A DNA stretch of 27,063 bases from assembly GCA_947483545.1 (NCBI GenBank), contig CANKNP010000022.1, forward strand, positions 1 to 27,063. The letters run 5' to 3'. The notes under the pieces are model-generated. The model did not search any database. It was not told where the DNA came from and was given only the letters and a program-made list of their open reading frames with translations. Each line of letters opens with the position of its first letter. Position 1 is the stretch's first letter. Shown here one piece after another: positions 14,501-21,412 of this stretch. Position numbers and translations under genes: made by a program. This stretch comes from Deltaproteobacteria bacterium. GTDB taxonomy: Bacteria > Myxococcota > UBA796 > SXON01.

Positions 14501-15107
14501 CCCCCGCGTTGTCATCGACGATGCCGTCGCAGTCGTTGTCAACCAGATCGCAGGCCTCGGCCGCGTCGGGATTCGTGGAGGCGACGGCATCGTCACAATC
14601 CTCGCAGGCCGGCCAACCGTCTGCGTCGTTGTCGGCAAAGCCCGTCGAACCGTCACAGTTGTAGTCTGTCGGATCGGTGCAGTCGTCCTCGGGGGCGCCG
14701 GGGTGCAGGTCGTCGTCGCCATCGTCACAATCGCCGCCTTCGGTCGCGAGGCCATCGCTTGGGATACAGGCCTCAACCGGGGCGTCACCGTAGCCATCGC
14801 CATCGCCGTCTGTGTAGTACGTCTGCGCGTCGATAGCGTCGACGTCCACGGTCCCGTTGCAGTCGTTGTCCAGACTGTCACAGACCTCGATCCCAGAAGG
14901 GTTCACGGCGCGCGAGGCATCGTCACAGTCGCCGCCCTCGGCCACGGCGCCGGTGCCGTCGCAGCTGGTGTAAGAGGCTGCGTCGTCACCGTAGCCATCG
15001 CCATCGGCGTCGGGGTACCAAAGGGCGGATGTACACTCGACTTCTTTGGCCTTGCATCCGGCGGAGAGGGCGACGAGAACAGCAAGGACGAGGTGGCGTG
15101 AGCGCAT
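11577..15107 (-). CDS. Surface lipoprotein with MopE-type metal-binding repeats and a beta-helix domain
   Basis: A 1176-residue protein. Residues 1-18 form a lipoprotein signal (LVALSAGC, lipid-bearing Cys18). Residues about 25-375 hold six DCDD/DCDP units of the MopE-type putative metal-binding motif (for example DCDD..NP..EVCD..DNDCNG), interleaved with Asp-rich DADGDGYGD calcium-type loops. From about 400 to the end are many short repeats with GGGLYL, GGGVY and GAGIYA turns, typical of right-handed parallel beta-helices of the polymorphic outer-membrane or pectate-lyase type. The C-terminus (CGTGNCL) contains two cysteines and no recognisable sorting tag. It is probably lipid-anchored and exposed; binding of copper or calcium is inferred from the family. 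The composition (Gly, Ser, Thr, Asp) differs from all neighbours. Confidence 0.92.
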   Translation of the reverse strand: MRSRHLVLAVLVALSAGCKAKEVECTSALWYPDADGDGYGDDAASYTSCDGTGAVAEGGDCDDASRAVNPSGIEVCDSLDNDCNGTVDVDAIDAQTYYTDGDGDGYGDAPVEACIPSDGLATEGGDCDDGDDDLHPGAPEDDCTDPTDYNCDGSTGFADNDADGWPACEDCDDAVASTNPDAAEACDLVDNDCDGIVDDNAGATTWYADADGDGYGDPAVATESCEQVPGTVADATDCDDTDAAYHPGAEEPCDDPADYNCDGSTGYADADADGWPACDDCDDLQAAAYPAATEICDGMDNDCDGTSDEVDAVGSATWYADSDGDGSGEAATATVSCTAPDGYISDAGDDCDPADATVYPGAPELCDLQQNDCDTASWTTENEAGRVSAESAWGVWTDLTDGFATATLPMDGTVWVCDGTYNVHLIAPAGSDVTVEGRNGSGSTTFDGSGTGSIVQAEASSEVTLTGLTLEGGGGTTPADETETYGGAVYSDNAEVTLYDVVFADNSASYGGAIYMGGGTLIADTATFTGNYANYGGGIDSDSATVEVYGCTFDGNLADYGGGLRHTATGGQDLVVTLSTFTGNYATSYGGGVYATSGGSGGVTLEGVTATGNLSTYGAGLYLSASATGALWVSGTISDNIATSYGAGIYASAGGFSSLDIEDAVIDGNLNTGSSGGGLYINANDLAEVSIRGSAITNNEAPDSYGGGVYLVSSSYEAFVMEDVEVVGNSSESRGGGLYLNVDYDVSLTGVVVSTNTLSSTSSSRYGGGIYVATSGGVTSFDGVSLLDNTVPGGSGYGAGMYMSASGSAVVGFTDLLATGNNGPSTGGGLYLASSSSGALTMAGAEISGNEASSNGGGLYLDVDAALTLTDVLVTANATANGYGAGAYVSAGGATTLDGLSLVDNTLGGAGYGAGLYLTTSSSATITFTDLLATGNTGAGSGGGMFLTTGSSGVALTMEGAEISGNQAVNNGGGVYLSGGLVYVTDASITNNTVTTTGAGYGAGAYISPTYGGDVEFTDSVVSDNAFADSSINKYGAGIYVQNASASLVGTTISTNSGWRGGGIYAYNADITMDEDSVISDNTVEQSGAGLYLYGGGLVCTGSADTTGGVYQNTAVYQGGGFYLTSGATIDATLCDTGLDTTDNMADGSASDVFVGGNTFTYGDDATFTCGTGNCL

Positions 15108-15207
15108 GGGGCATCCGGTTCAGGCGAACATACGGCGGGGCGCGAGCGGTCACAAGGGGCGGGGTGGCGGGAGTGTTCTCACGGGGTGTTGGCGGAGGTG
15201 GGCGGCG

Positions 15208-15486
15208 TCAGAACGTAGGGTTGTAGGTTCCCTTCAACTCGCGACCGCGCCGGACGATGCGCTTGATGACCGGCGGGATGTTGGGCCAGCTGCCGTAGTG
15301 CTGCAGCAGCCTGTACCAGGCCTTCGTGCACGCATCTGCGGGGTAGGTCCCCGCCATTTCCTCGCAGATCGCCAGCACGTTCTCGGGCAGTTCGACGTCC
15401 GTTTCCTCACCGCCGGCTTCCCGAAGCTCGTTCCAGGCGCGTCGAGCGAAGTCCGGGGGGGATGGCTTGGGTTGCCGAGGCTGCAT
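15208..15486 (-). CDS. Hypothetical 92-residue protein
   Basis: I do not recognise this protein. It is soluble, with a basic Pro-rich N-terminus (PRQPKPSPPDF) and otherwise predicted helices, including an acidic stretch (GGEETDVELPENVLAICEEM) and a basic C-terminal segment (VIKRIVRRGREL). Its residue mix and third-position GC look like real coding sequence. No clear Shine-Dalgarno precedes the ATG. It lies about 100 bp upstream of the MopE-type lipoprotein gene on the same strand and could be cotranscribed with it. No signal peptide or membrane segment is seen. Confidence 0.55.
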   Translation of the reverse strand: MQPRQPKPSPPDFARRAWNELREAGGEETDVELPENVLAICEEMAGTYPADACTKAWYRLLQHYGSWPNIPPVIKRIVRRGRELKGTYNPTF

Positions 15487-16142
15487 GGGTGTAGGGTAGT
15501 GGAGGGGCGGGGGATCCGCACGATTTCAAGTGGGTCGGTGGCGATGCTGGAATCCGTGATCAAGATGAAGCTGGAGTCGCCCGATGAGCCGACGCTCTGC
15601 TCACCACCGCAGACGTGAACGACAACGTGAACGTTGTGCCCAACAAGTGCAACAACGGGAGGTCGAGCATCAGGCTTGGTTGGCTGAACCTGCGAAGCCC
15701 CTGTCGAGTCAGCCGAACAGGTGGAGTGGGACGCTTCGGGGAGGAGCACAGCTTGCAATCACCTTCAGCGGGGTGCGCGTGCCGTTCGATCCCGCCGATG
15801 AAAACGCAGCGAGCAGGATCGAGGCCGACACGCTCGGGATGATGTTGGCGCAGGCCCGACGGGATGACGAGCAGTAGAGGGTTTCGGCCGAGAACCCTAT
15901 TCCGGGAATCGAGAACCGTGGATTCAGATGGCGGCCTCGGCCCTCGGGCGACCCGATCAGGTCGAGCGCCCCACAGCTCTCCGCCGAGTGGCTGCGGCCG
16001 GCATCCCGGAACCCAGGCTCGTGGTCGCGCGATTCGGATCACCCGCGAAAAAGAGTTCCCCCGCTCTCCAGACCAAAGACCGCCGCGTCTTTCGGGCACA
16101 TCTGGACGACACTATATAGCCATCACGCCGCTCTATTTATCT
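15487..16142. other. Gene-poor stretch of weaker codon bias
   Basis: About 650 bp without a convincing gene. The best candidate is a plus-strand frame at 15584-15877 (97 residues, basic and Gln-rich N-terminus, ending in SRIEADTLGMMLAQARRDDEQ), but only about 60-65 percent of its third positions are G/C, well below the surrounding genes. Short structures are present (ATTCCGGGAAT near 15899, flanked by direct CGAGAACC repeats). A GTTCGATCCC string near 15784 recalls a tRNA T-loop but its arms do not pair. The stretch could be decayed acquired DNA. Confidence 0.5.
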
Positions 16143-17237
16143 CTAAACATTGAACCGAAAATGCATCACATCCCCATCCCGCAAAACATACTCCTTCCCT
16201 TCCACCCTCATCTTCCCCGTCGCCTTCAGCGCCGCCTCGCTCCCGGCCGCCACGATGTCGGCCACCCCGTACACCTCCGCGCGAATGAACCCCCGCTCGA
16301 AGTCTGAGTGAATCACCCCCGCGGCCTGCGGTGCCTTGCACCCCACCGGCACGGTCCACGCCCGAATCTCCTTGGGTCCACAGGTAAAATAGGTCTGCAA
16401 ACCCAACAGCACATAGGCTTCGCGAGCGAGCGCGGCCAATCCGGGCTCTGAAATCCCCAAGTCGGCCAGGAACGCGGGGCGGTCCTCTTCCGGCAGCTCA
16501 GACACCTCGGCCTCCACCTTCGCGCAGAGCACGACCACCCGCGCGCCCTCCTTCGCCGCGCGCTTCCGCACCGACGCGACATAGGCGTTCTCTGCGCCGA
16601 GCCCATTCTCGTCTACGTTACACACGTACAGCGTTGGCTTCGCCGTGATGAGCTGACACTCACGGATGCTCGCCCATTCGTCCGGGGTCCACTCCCCCGA
16701 CCGGGCCGTCTTGCCGCTGTCCAGGTGCGCAACGAGGCGTTCGGCCACAGCCATGTGGAAGAGCGGCTCCTTGTCGCCGGCCTTGCTGTTTTTCTTGCAC
16801 TTGTCCACACGCTTCTGGGCCGTGTCGATGTCCGCGAGGATGAGCTCCGTGTCGATGGTGTCGATGTCCCGATCCGGGTCGGGCCCGCCGTCCACATGAA
16901 CGACGTCCAGGTCGTCGAAGCACCGCACCACGTGGAGGATCGCGTCCGTGGCGCGGATGTGGCCGAGGAACTGGTTGCCGAGGCCCTCGCCCTGGCTCGC
17001 GCCGCGGACGAGCCCGGCGATGTCCACGATCTCGACAGCGGCCGGGAGGATCTTCTGCGTCGGCTGCACCGAGTTCAACTGCTGGAGCCGGGCGTCCGGG
17101 ACGAAGACGATGCCGACGTTCGGATCGATCGTGCAGAAGGGGTAGTTCGCCGCGGCGGCCCCCGCGGCGGTGAGCGCGTTGAAAAGGGTAGATTTGCCGA
17201 CGTTCGGGAGACCGACGATGCCTGCTTGCAGGGACAT
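16143..17237 (-). CDS. ychF: Redox-regulated/ribosome-associated ATPase YchF (Obg-family)
   Basis: A 364-residue protein of the expected length for YchF/Ola1. G1 is GLPNVGKST (9-17), G3 is DIAGL (72-76), and the G4 position reads CNVDENG (about 208-213); NxxE in place of NKxD is the feature that makes this family bind ATP. The C-terminus is a TGS domain (from about 280: [24 protein letters not shown] to [19 protein letters not shown]). It is a widely conserved housekeeping cytosolic P-loop protein linked to ribosomes and stress responses. An AGGT about 9 nt before the ATG may serve as ribosome binding site. Divergent from the NTF2-like gene, with 55 bp between starts. Confidence 0.98.
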   Translation of the reverse strand: MSLQAGIVGLPNVGKSTLFNALTAAGAAAANYPFCTIDPNVGIVFVPDARLQQLNSVQPTQKILPAAVEIVDIAGLVRGASQGEGLGNQFLGHIRATDAILHVVRCFDDLDVVHVDGGPDPDRDIDTIDTELILADIDTAQKRVDKCKKNSKAGDKEPLFHMAVAERLVAHLDSGKTARSGEWTPDEWASIRECQLITAKPTLYVCNVDENGLGAENAYVASVRKRAAKEGARVVVLCAKVEAEVSELPEEDRPAFLADLGISEPGLAALAREAYVLLGLQTYFTCGPKEIRAWTVPVGCKAPQAAGVIHSDFERGFIRAEVYGVADIVAAGSEAALKATGKMRVEGKEYVLRDGDVMHFRFNV

Positions 17238-17292
17238 GGGGGACCTGGGTGGGCCCGGCGGGTATCAAGGAAGCCGGATACATGCCCCGGCG

Positions 17293-17736
17293 ATGTCCGA
17301 CCCCGACGTTGAAGCCCGCGCAGTACTCGCGGCAAACGATGCGTTCTACCGAGCCTTTGTGGCGGGGGATGCGTTGCGTATGGATCTGGTCTGGGCTGGG
17401 CACGTCGGCGACACGTGCATCCACCCCGGCGCGGAAGCCATCATCGGGCCGATCAACGTGCAGAACTCGTGGCGCCGCCTGTTCGTCTCCGGCGAGCGCT
17501 TGAGCATCCGGCTGTCCGATCTGCGCGTGGACGTCTACGGCACCACGGCCAAGGTCCACCTGATCGAGAACGTGAGCTCGTCGGGGGAGCAGCAGCTCGT
17601 CGCCCGCGTCGCCTGCACGAATCTGTTCCTACGCACAGAGGATGGCTGGCGGATGACGCTGCATCATGGCGCTTTGATCGCGGATGACCACGAGCCGGAG
17701 CTCGAGCCGGACCCGGATACCAGCGAGTTCAACTAG
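17293..17736 (+). CDS. NTF2-like (SnoaL-type) domain protein
   Basis: A 147-residue single-domain protein. Its helix-rich start (VEARAVLAANDAFYRAFVAGDALRMDLVWA), then HPGAEAIIGPINVQNSWRRLF and the antiparallel strands ending in WRMTLHHGALI, match the SnoaL/NTF2-like alpha+beta cone fold (ketosteroid-isomerase-like shape). I chose the ATG at 17293 because residues before it have no match to the fold and would overlap the divergent ychF start. Known relatives are stand-alone proteins of mostly unknown function. The C-terminal tail is acidic (DDHEPELEPDPDTSEFN). No signal peptide, so probably cytosolic. Confidence 0.85.
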   Translation: MSDPDVEARAVLAANDAFYRAFVAGDALRMDLVWAGHVGDTCIHPGAEAIIGPINVQNSWRRLFVSGERLSIRLSDLRVDVYGTTAKVHLIENVSSSGEQQLVARVACTNLFLRTEDGWRMTLHHGALIADDHEPELEPDPDTSEFN

Positions 17737-17786
17737 GCCCCCGCCGGGCCTTCGCGGCGCCCGCGCCGCCGCGCTACGTTGGCGGG

Positions 17787-19076
17787 ATGCTGACCCTGCT
17801 CGTCCTCCTGCCCACGCTCACGTATGCCGCTGACGGTGCTCCCGAGGCCCCCGCTGGATCCACGGCGGGGCCGCCGGCCGATGGTCAGGCTGGCCCCCCG
17901 CCTCCTCCGCCGAAGCGCGACGGCAAAGGCAAGGGCAAAGACAAGAAGGGCGAAGGCAAGGACGACGACGACGACAAGCACTTCAAGCTTGGCGGGGACT
18001 TCCAGGTCAATTTCGTCGCGGAGCGGCTGGAGCGCATCGGGGATGTCGCCTACGAGTCGAACCCCCCGCGGTCCACGTTCACGGTCGCCCACTTGCGCCC
18101 GCGCGCCGACTACAAGCCGACCGACTGGCTCGCGATGCGCGCGGCGGTCGAGTTCGCGGCGATCCCAGACAGCCCGCCCCAGGATCCGGAGCTCGTCGGA
18201 GAGTCTCTCGCGGTCGCAGCGACCGACGAAGACATCTTGAACCCCACCGTGGACGAGATGTTCGTCAAGCTCCAAAGCACCGGGCCGCTGCGCACGTCGC
18301 TCCGCATGGGCGTCATGCACACCTCCTTCGGGTTGCGCGACGAGTACGACCGTTACGACACGTTCTTCATGGGCGGGCAGCTCGCCTACATGGAGCCCGA
18401 GCGCCGGTTTGGCGTCTCCCCGGGCATCGACATCGGCGTCGGCTGGCGCCTGGCGTACAAAGACTACGCCGCGCTGGACCTGCAGCTGATCAACGGCTCC
18501 GGGGTCACGCGGCTCGACGCGACCGCGGCCAAGGACATCGTCGCGCGACTCACGCTCTCGCCGGTGGACGTGGTGGAGATCCGCGGCTCATGGATGCACG
18601 CGGGCAACGCCGAGGATGGCCACACCCACGGGGCGTTCTCGTTGGGCCTCGACGGCGGCCGGTTCCTGCCCGGCGTGAACCCTCGCATCGTCGCGGAGGG
18701 GGTCATGAGCCGCGTCACCACGGGCGGCTACAGCGTTGACCGCCTCGGGTGGCTGGTCGCAGCGGCGGGCGATGTCCCGCTTCAATCCAAGGTCACCGAC
18801 CATTTGTCGCTGCTCGTCAGCTACTCGCGGTTCGACCCCGACCACTTCGTCGCGGCCGGTCAGGACGACCCCGCCTCGTACGACCAGAACTGGTACGTGG
18901 ACGCGGGGGCCAACCTGTACTGGAACATCGACGGCAAGGGCAACAAGCGAGAAAAGGAGCGCCGAGGCCCACAGTCCGCGGCGTTCACCGGCCTGACCTG
19001 GGAGCACATCATCCCGCAAAACCTCGACATCCCCGTGTCCGACAGCATCGTCGTGCATTGTGGCCTGTCCAGGTGA
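17787..19076 (+). CDS. Outer-membrane porin-like beta-barrel protein (OprP/OprO-like)
   Basis: A 429-residue protein with a short signal-like start (LTLLVLLPTLTYA) lacking the usual basic residues, then a Pro-rich and Lys/Asp-rich linker (PPPPPPKRDGKGKGKDKKG, then DDDDDK), then about 360 residues of alternating amphipathic strands with aromatic girdle residues (for example LRPRADYKPTDWLAMRAAVEFA, SLRMGVMHTSFGLRDEYDRYD, VGWRLAYKDYAALDLQLING). The pattern LGGDFQVNF...TFTVAHLRPRADYKP resembles phosphate-selective porin-type proteins; the family call is moderate. The C-terminal residue is Arg, not the aromatic usually used for barrel insertion. First gene of a tight unit with two TonB-like genes (4-bp gaps), suggesting an energised or envelope transport function. 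Confidence 0.75.
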   Translation: MLTLLVLLPTLTYAADGAPEAPAGSTAGPPADGQAGPPPPPPKRDGKGKGKDKKGEGKDDDDDKHFKLGGDFQVNFVAERLERIGDVAYESNPPRSTFTVAHLRPRADYKPTDWLAMRAAVEFAAIPDSPPQDPELVGESLAVAATDEDILNPTVDEMFVKLQSTGPLRTSLRMGVMHTSFGLRDEYDRYDTFFMGGQLAYMEPERRFGVSPGIDIGVGWRLAYKDYAALDLQLINGSGVTRLDATAAKDIVARLTLSPVDVVEIRGSWMHAGNAEDGHTHGAFSLGLDGGRFLPGVNPRIVAEGVMSRVTTGGYSVDRLGWLVAAAGDVPLQSKVTDHLSLLVSYSRFDPDHFVAAGQDDPASYDQNWYVDAGANLYWNIDGKGNKREKERRGPQSAAFTGLTWEHIIPQNLDIPVSDSIVVHCGLSR

Positions 19077-19080
19077 CGGG

Positions 19081-19602
19081 GTGATTGGCGGGCTCTGGGC
19101 GATCTTCGCCGGGTTCCCGCTGAGCTGTGCGCCGCCCGTGTACGCTGCGGAGCCTGCCGAAACCCCCGCCCCGACGGAGGTGGAACCACCGGCCGAGCCA
19201 CCGCGCCCCATCATCGGGGTCGAAGGTGGGGTGGAAGGCGGAGTCGTGGGCGGGGTCGTGGGCGGGGTGATCGGGGGTTCGCGCGTCGAGCCGGCGCCCG
19301 GCGAACCCCGGACGATCTACTGGGCCGAGATGCGGGCGACCACCCAGGTCGTGCCGAGTTGGCCTTTGGGCGAGCCTCGGGAGGGCGAACACGCATGCAA
19401 AGCCGTGTTCATCGTGGACATCACGGGCGTTCCCACCTCCGTCGTCGCCAGTGCCTGGGGCACGTCGCGAGATTGCCCCGACCCGTTCGTCCTCTCGGTC
19501 CAGGAAGCCGGGATGACGTGGCGGTTCGAGCCCTACGTGCACGAGGGTCTCCCGACCGCCGTGCGATTTCAGATGATGTTCAACTTCGTCGGTACAGAGT
19601 GA
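19081..19602 (+). CDS. TonB-like protein, first tandem copy
   Basis: 173 residues from a GTG at 19081. A hydrophobic start (AIFAGFPLSCAPPVYA), which may be a cleaved signal or an anchor, leads to a Pro/Glu-rich stretch (AETPAPTEVEPPAEPPRP), then a Gly-Val linker (GGVEGGVVGGVVGGVIGG) and a C-terminal TonB-type domain (CKAVFIVDITGVPTSVVAS ... TWRFEPYVHEGLPTAVRFQMMFNF). TonB-type C-termini contact outer-membrane receptors or, in shorter relatives, act as periplasmic scaffolds. The start is preceded by the stop of the porin gene in the sequence TGACGGGGTG, so translation is probably coupled. No classic ExbB/ExbD partner is encoded here. Confidence 0.82.
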   Translation: MIGGLWAIFAGFPLSCAPPVYAAEPAETPAPTEVEPPAEPPRPIIGVEGGVEGGVVGGVVGGVIGGSRVEPAPGEPRTIYWAEMRATTQVVPSWPLGEPREGEHACKAVFIVDITGVPTSVVASAWGTSRDCPDPFVLSVQEAGMTWRFEPYVHEGLPTAVRFQMMFNFVGTE

Positions 19603-19606
19603 CGGG

Positions 19607-20077
19607 ATGAGGGGCGGGCTCCGGGCCATCTTCGCCGGGTTCGCGTTGGGCTGTCTGCCGCCCGTGTACGCCACGGAGCCTGCCGAGCCCCCGCCCCCCG
19701 CGGAGGTGGAACCACCGGCCGAGCCACCGAGCCCATCATCGGGGTCGAAGGTGGCGGTGGTGGCGGTGGCGTGGGTCGTCGAGGGTCCCTATCTGGAGGG
19801 ACCGCTAACGGTGTACTGGGCGGACGTGGACATCAAGCGACGGCCGGATCCGTGGCGGCCCGAGATTCCGATCCCGCGCGAGGTCGATTGCGTGCTTCGC
19901 TTCGTCGTCGACACGCGGGGTCGGGCCAGCGTGACCCCCGCCCGTTGCCGGACGGGGTTCGTCGAAGTCAGCCTGGAGGCCGCGGAGCGGTGGCGGTTCC
20001 GCCCGTACCTCGTGGACGGGGTCCCGACAGAGGTCCAGTTCCTCTACACGTTCAAGTTCGCTGCCGACGCGCCGTGA
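19607..20077 (+). CDS. TonB-like protein, second tandem copy with altered linker
   Basis: A 156-residue paralogue of the preceding gene. The first 100 or so bases are nearly identical in DNA (hydrophobic start RAIFAGFALGCLPPVYA, then AEVEPPAEPP). After PPAEPP a one-base deletion relative to copy 1 puts the linker in a new frame, so the Gly-Val linker reads SPSSGSKVAVVAVAWVVEG; the frame matches again by TVYWADV versus TIYWAEM. The C-terminal TonB-type domain is intact (CVLRFVVDTRGRASVTPARC ... WRFRPYLVDGVPTEVQFLYTFKF). The ATG follows the stop of copy 1 in the same TGACGGG context. Probably periplasmic; the function is as uncertain as copy 1. Confidence 0.82.
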   Translation: MRGGLRAIFAGFALGCLPPVYATEPAEPPPPAEVEPPAEPPSPSSGSKVAVVAVAWVVEGPYLEGPLTVYWADVDIKRRPDPWRPEIPIPREVDCVLRFVVDTRGRASVTPARCRTGFVEVSLEAAERWRFRPYLVDGVPTEVQFLYTFKFAADAP

Positions 20078-20090
20078 CCTGGAGGGGCCT

Positions 20091-20117
20091 CACAGATCAG
20101 CCCCCAGCTGATCTGTG
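20091..20117. repeat. Perfect 27-bp hairpin, first copy of a palindromic element
   Basis: CACAGATCAG and CTGATCTGTG pair perfectly (10 bp) around a 7-nt CCCCCAG loop, 13 bp after the second TonB-like gene. It could act as a terminator or message stabiliser, but no T-run follows. The same element, with two changes in the left arm, recurs at 23127-23153. Confidence 0.8.
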
Positions 20118-20240
20118 ATCGGTGGCGAAAACCGCGGCCCGCCCAAATCGCCACCGCGGCCGGTGTCCGAGCACACAAGAAGCCAAACCTCACCCGCCCC
20201 CGATGAAAATCCGGTACCATCGCGCGATCCGAGGTCTCTC

Positions 20241-21002
20241 ATGCGTCCCGCCCTCCTTTTGCTCGCGTTCCTGTTCACCGGCTGCACCGACCCCATCGAC
20301 GAGGCGAAGACCGCCGACACCATCGAGGCTTGGGAGGCGTATCTGGCCAAGCCTGAGGCGACCGGCTCGAACAAGCTCACGGCGGAGAGCCGGCTTGAAG
20401 AGCTATTGGCTGCAAAGGCGGATAGTTCCAAGCTGATCGCCGACTATGACGCGCTGATCAAGCGGTTCCCGAAGGCGCGGGACGTCAAGAAGCGGCAGAA
20501 GACCCGGGTGGAGCTGTCCCTGGCGGAGGCGGAGACGACGAACACGCCGGAGGGCTGGCAGAAGTTCGTCACGGACAACCCGAAGGCCGATGGCGCGCTG
20601 GTCAAGCAGGCCAAAAACCGGATCGCGATGGCCGAATACGTGCCGAAGCTCACGATCACCGAGCTCAAGATCGAACAGGTGAACCTGGCCGAAGATCCGA
20701 AGGGCCCGAAGGACGGCTGGGGGTTCTCGGTGGACATCACGAACAACGGGGACAAGTCCATCAATTACCTGAACATGCAGCTCTCGATCACGGATCCCTC
20801 GGGGGCGGCGACCAACCCGATCCCCTACCCGGCGTGCGCGTCCACGTTCAACGTGCCCATGGTCGAGGAGTTCTACAAGCCCATTGAGCCGGGGCAGACG
20901 CGCCACTGGGTGTACACGACCGGCGAGGTGCCCGAAAACTTCGCGACGACGCCCGCTGGCAAGGTCGTGCCGATCACGATCCGGTTCGTCGGCGAGAACT
21001 GA
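20241..21002 (+). CDS. Lipoprotein with helical N-terminal and Ig-like C-terminal regions
   Basis: 253 residues from the ATG at 20241, which has a GAGG 6 nt upstream. The start is a clear lipoprotein signal (PALLLLAFLFTGC, lipid-bearing Cys15). Residues about 20-140 are helical and repetitive (TADTIEAWEAYLAKP, then NTPEGWQKFVTDNP, each beginning an alpha-hairpin of a tetratricopeptide-like kind). Residues about 145-253 form a beta-rich domain (KLTITELKIEQVNL ... GWGFSVDITNNGDKSINYLNMQL ... TRHWVYTTGEVP) like the FxxLxxxxxLxxTNxG-type domains of envelope lipoproteins. No close named family is recognised. Cotranscribed with the next gene through a TGACGGGGTTG junction. Confidence 0.85.
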   Translation: MRPALLLLAFLFTGCTDPIDEAKTADTIEAWEAYLAKPEATGSNKLTAESRLEELLAAKADSSKLIADYDALIKRFPKARDVKKRQKTRVELSLAEAETTNTPEGWQKFVTDNPKADGALVKQAKNRIAMAEYVPKLTITELKIEQVNLAEDPKGPKDGWGFSVDITNNGDKSINYLNMQLSITDPSGAATNPIPYPACASTFNVPMVEEFYKPIEPGQTRHWVYTTGEVPENFATTPAGKVVPITIRFVGEN

Positions 21003-21007
21003 CGGGG

Positions 21008-21412
21008 TTGTTCGACGCCTTCGCGCTGCTTCGCTCCGCGCACGGCTTTGTCGGGGTGCTGGCCGCGGCAGCGCTCACCCACCCCGCCCTGGCGCGGGTG
21101 CCGAACCCCCGGAACGCGCTGCCCGCCTCGCTGATCGTCACGTTGGCGTTCGGCGGGGGCGTGTTCATCTACGGGGACTACCGGGCCGGGCCGAAGCGGG
21201 TGCTGCTCGGCGAAGCCTTCGCGCTCGCCCAGGCCTTCGAGGTCAAAGAGCACCTCGCGTTTGTGGCGATCAGCCTCGCGATCGGGGGGGCCGGGCTCCT
21301 CCGTGCCGGAGAGCCGGCGTTGGCACGGACTTGTTACCGCTGGGCGGCAGCGCTCGCTTGGGTCGTGGTCGGGATCGGGTGGCTCGTCAGCGGATGGCGC
21401 ATTGCAGCATGA
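21008..21412 (+). CDS. Small integral membrane protein of unknown function
   Basis: 134 residues from a TTG at 21008, 5 nt after the stop of the lipoprotein gene and with GGGG just before it. Four hydrophobic segments are visible: about 10-30 (HGFVGVLAAAALTHPALA), 38-57 (LPASLIVTLAFGGGVFIYG), 80-98 (EHLAFVAISLAIGGAGLL) and 110-130 (WAAALAWVVVGIGWLVSGW). His-containing segments 1 and 3 could bind a cofactor, but this is speculation. I do not recognise the family. It is followed at once by the MFS transporter (ATGA-type junction). Confidence 0.68.
   Translation: MFDAFALLRSAHGFVGVLAAAALTHPALARVPNPRNALPASLIVTLAFGGGVFIYGDYRAGPKRVLLGEAFALAQAFEVKEHLAFVAISLAIGGAGLLRAGEPALARTCYRWAAALAWVVVGIGWLVSGWRIAA

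Noticed and set aside
15770..15800. tRNA-like string GTTCGATCCC
   Set aside because: The flanking bases do not pair into a T-arm and no acceptor stem or anticodon arm can be formed.
20091..20117. Hairpin as a simple rho-independent terminator
   Set aside because: No T-run follows it, and the second copy lies between divergent gene starts.
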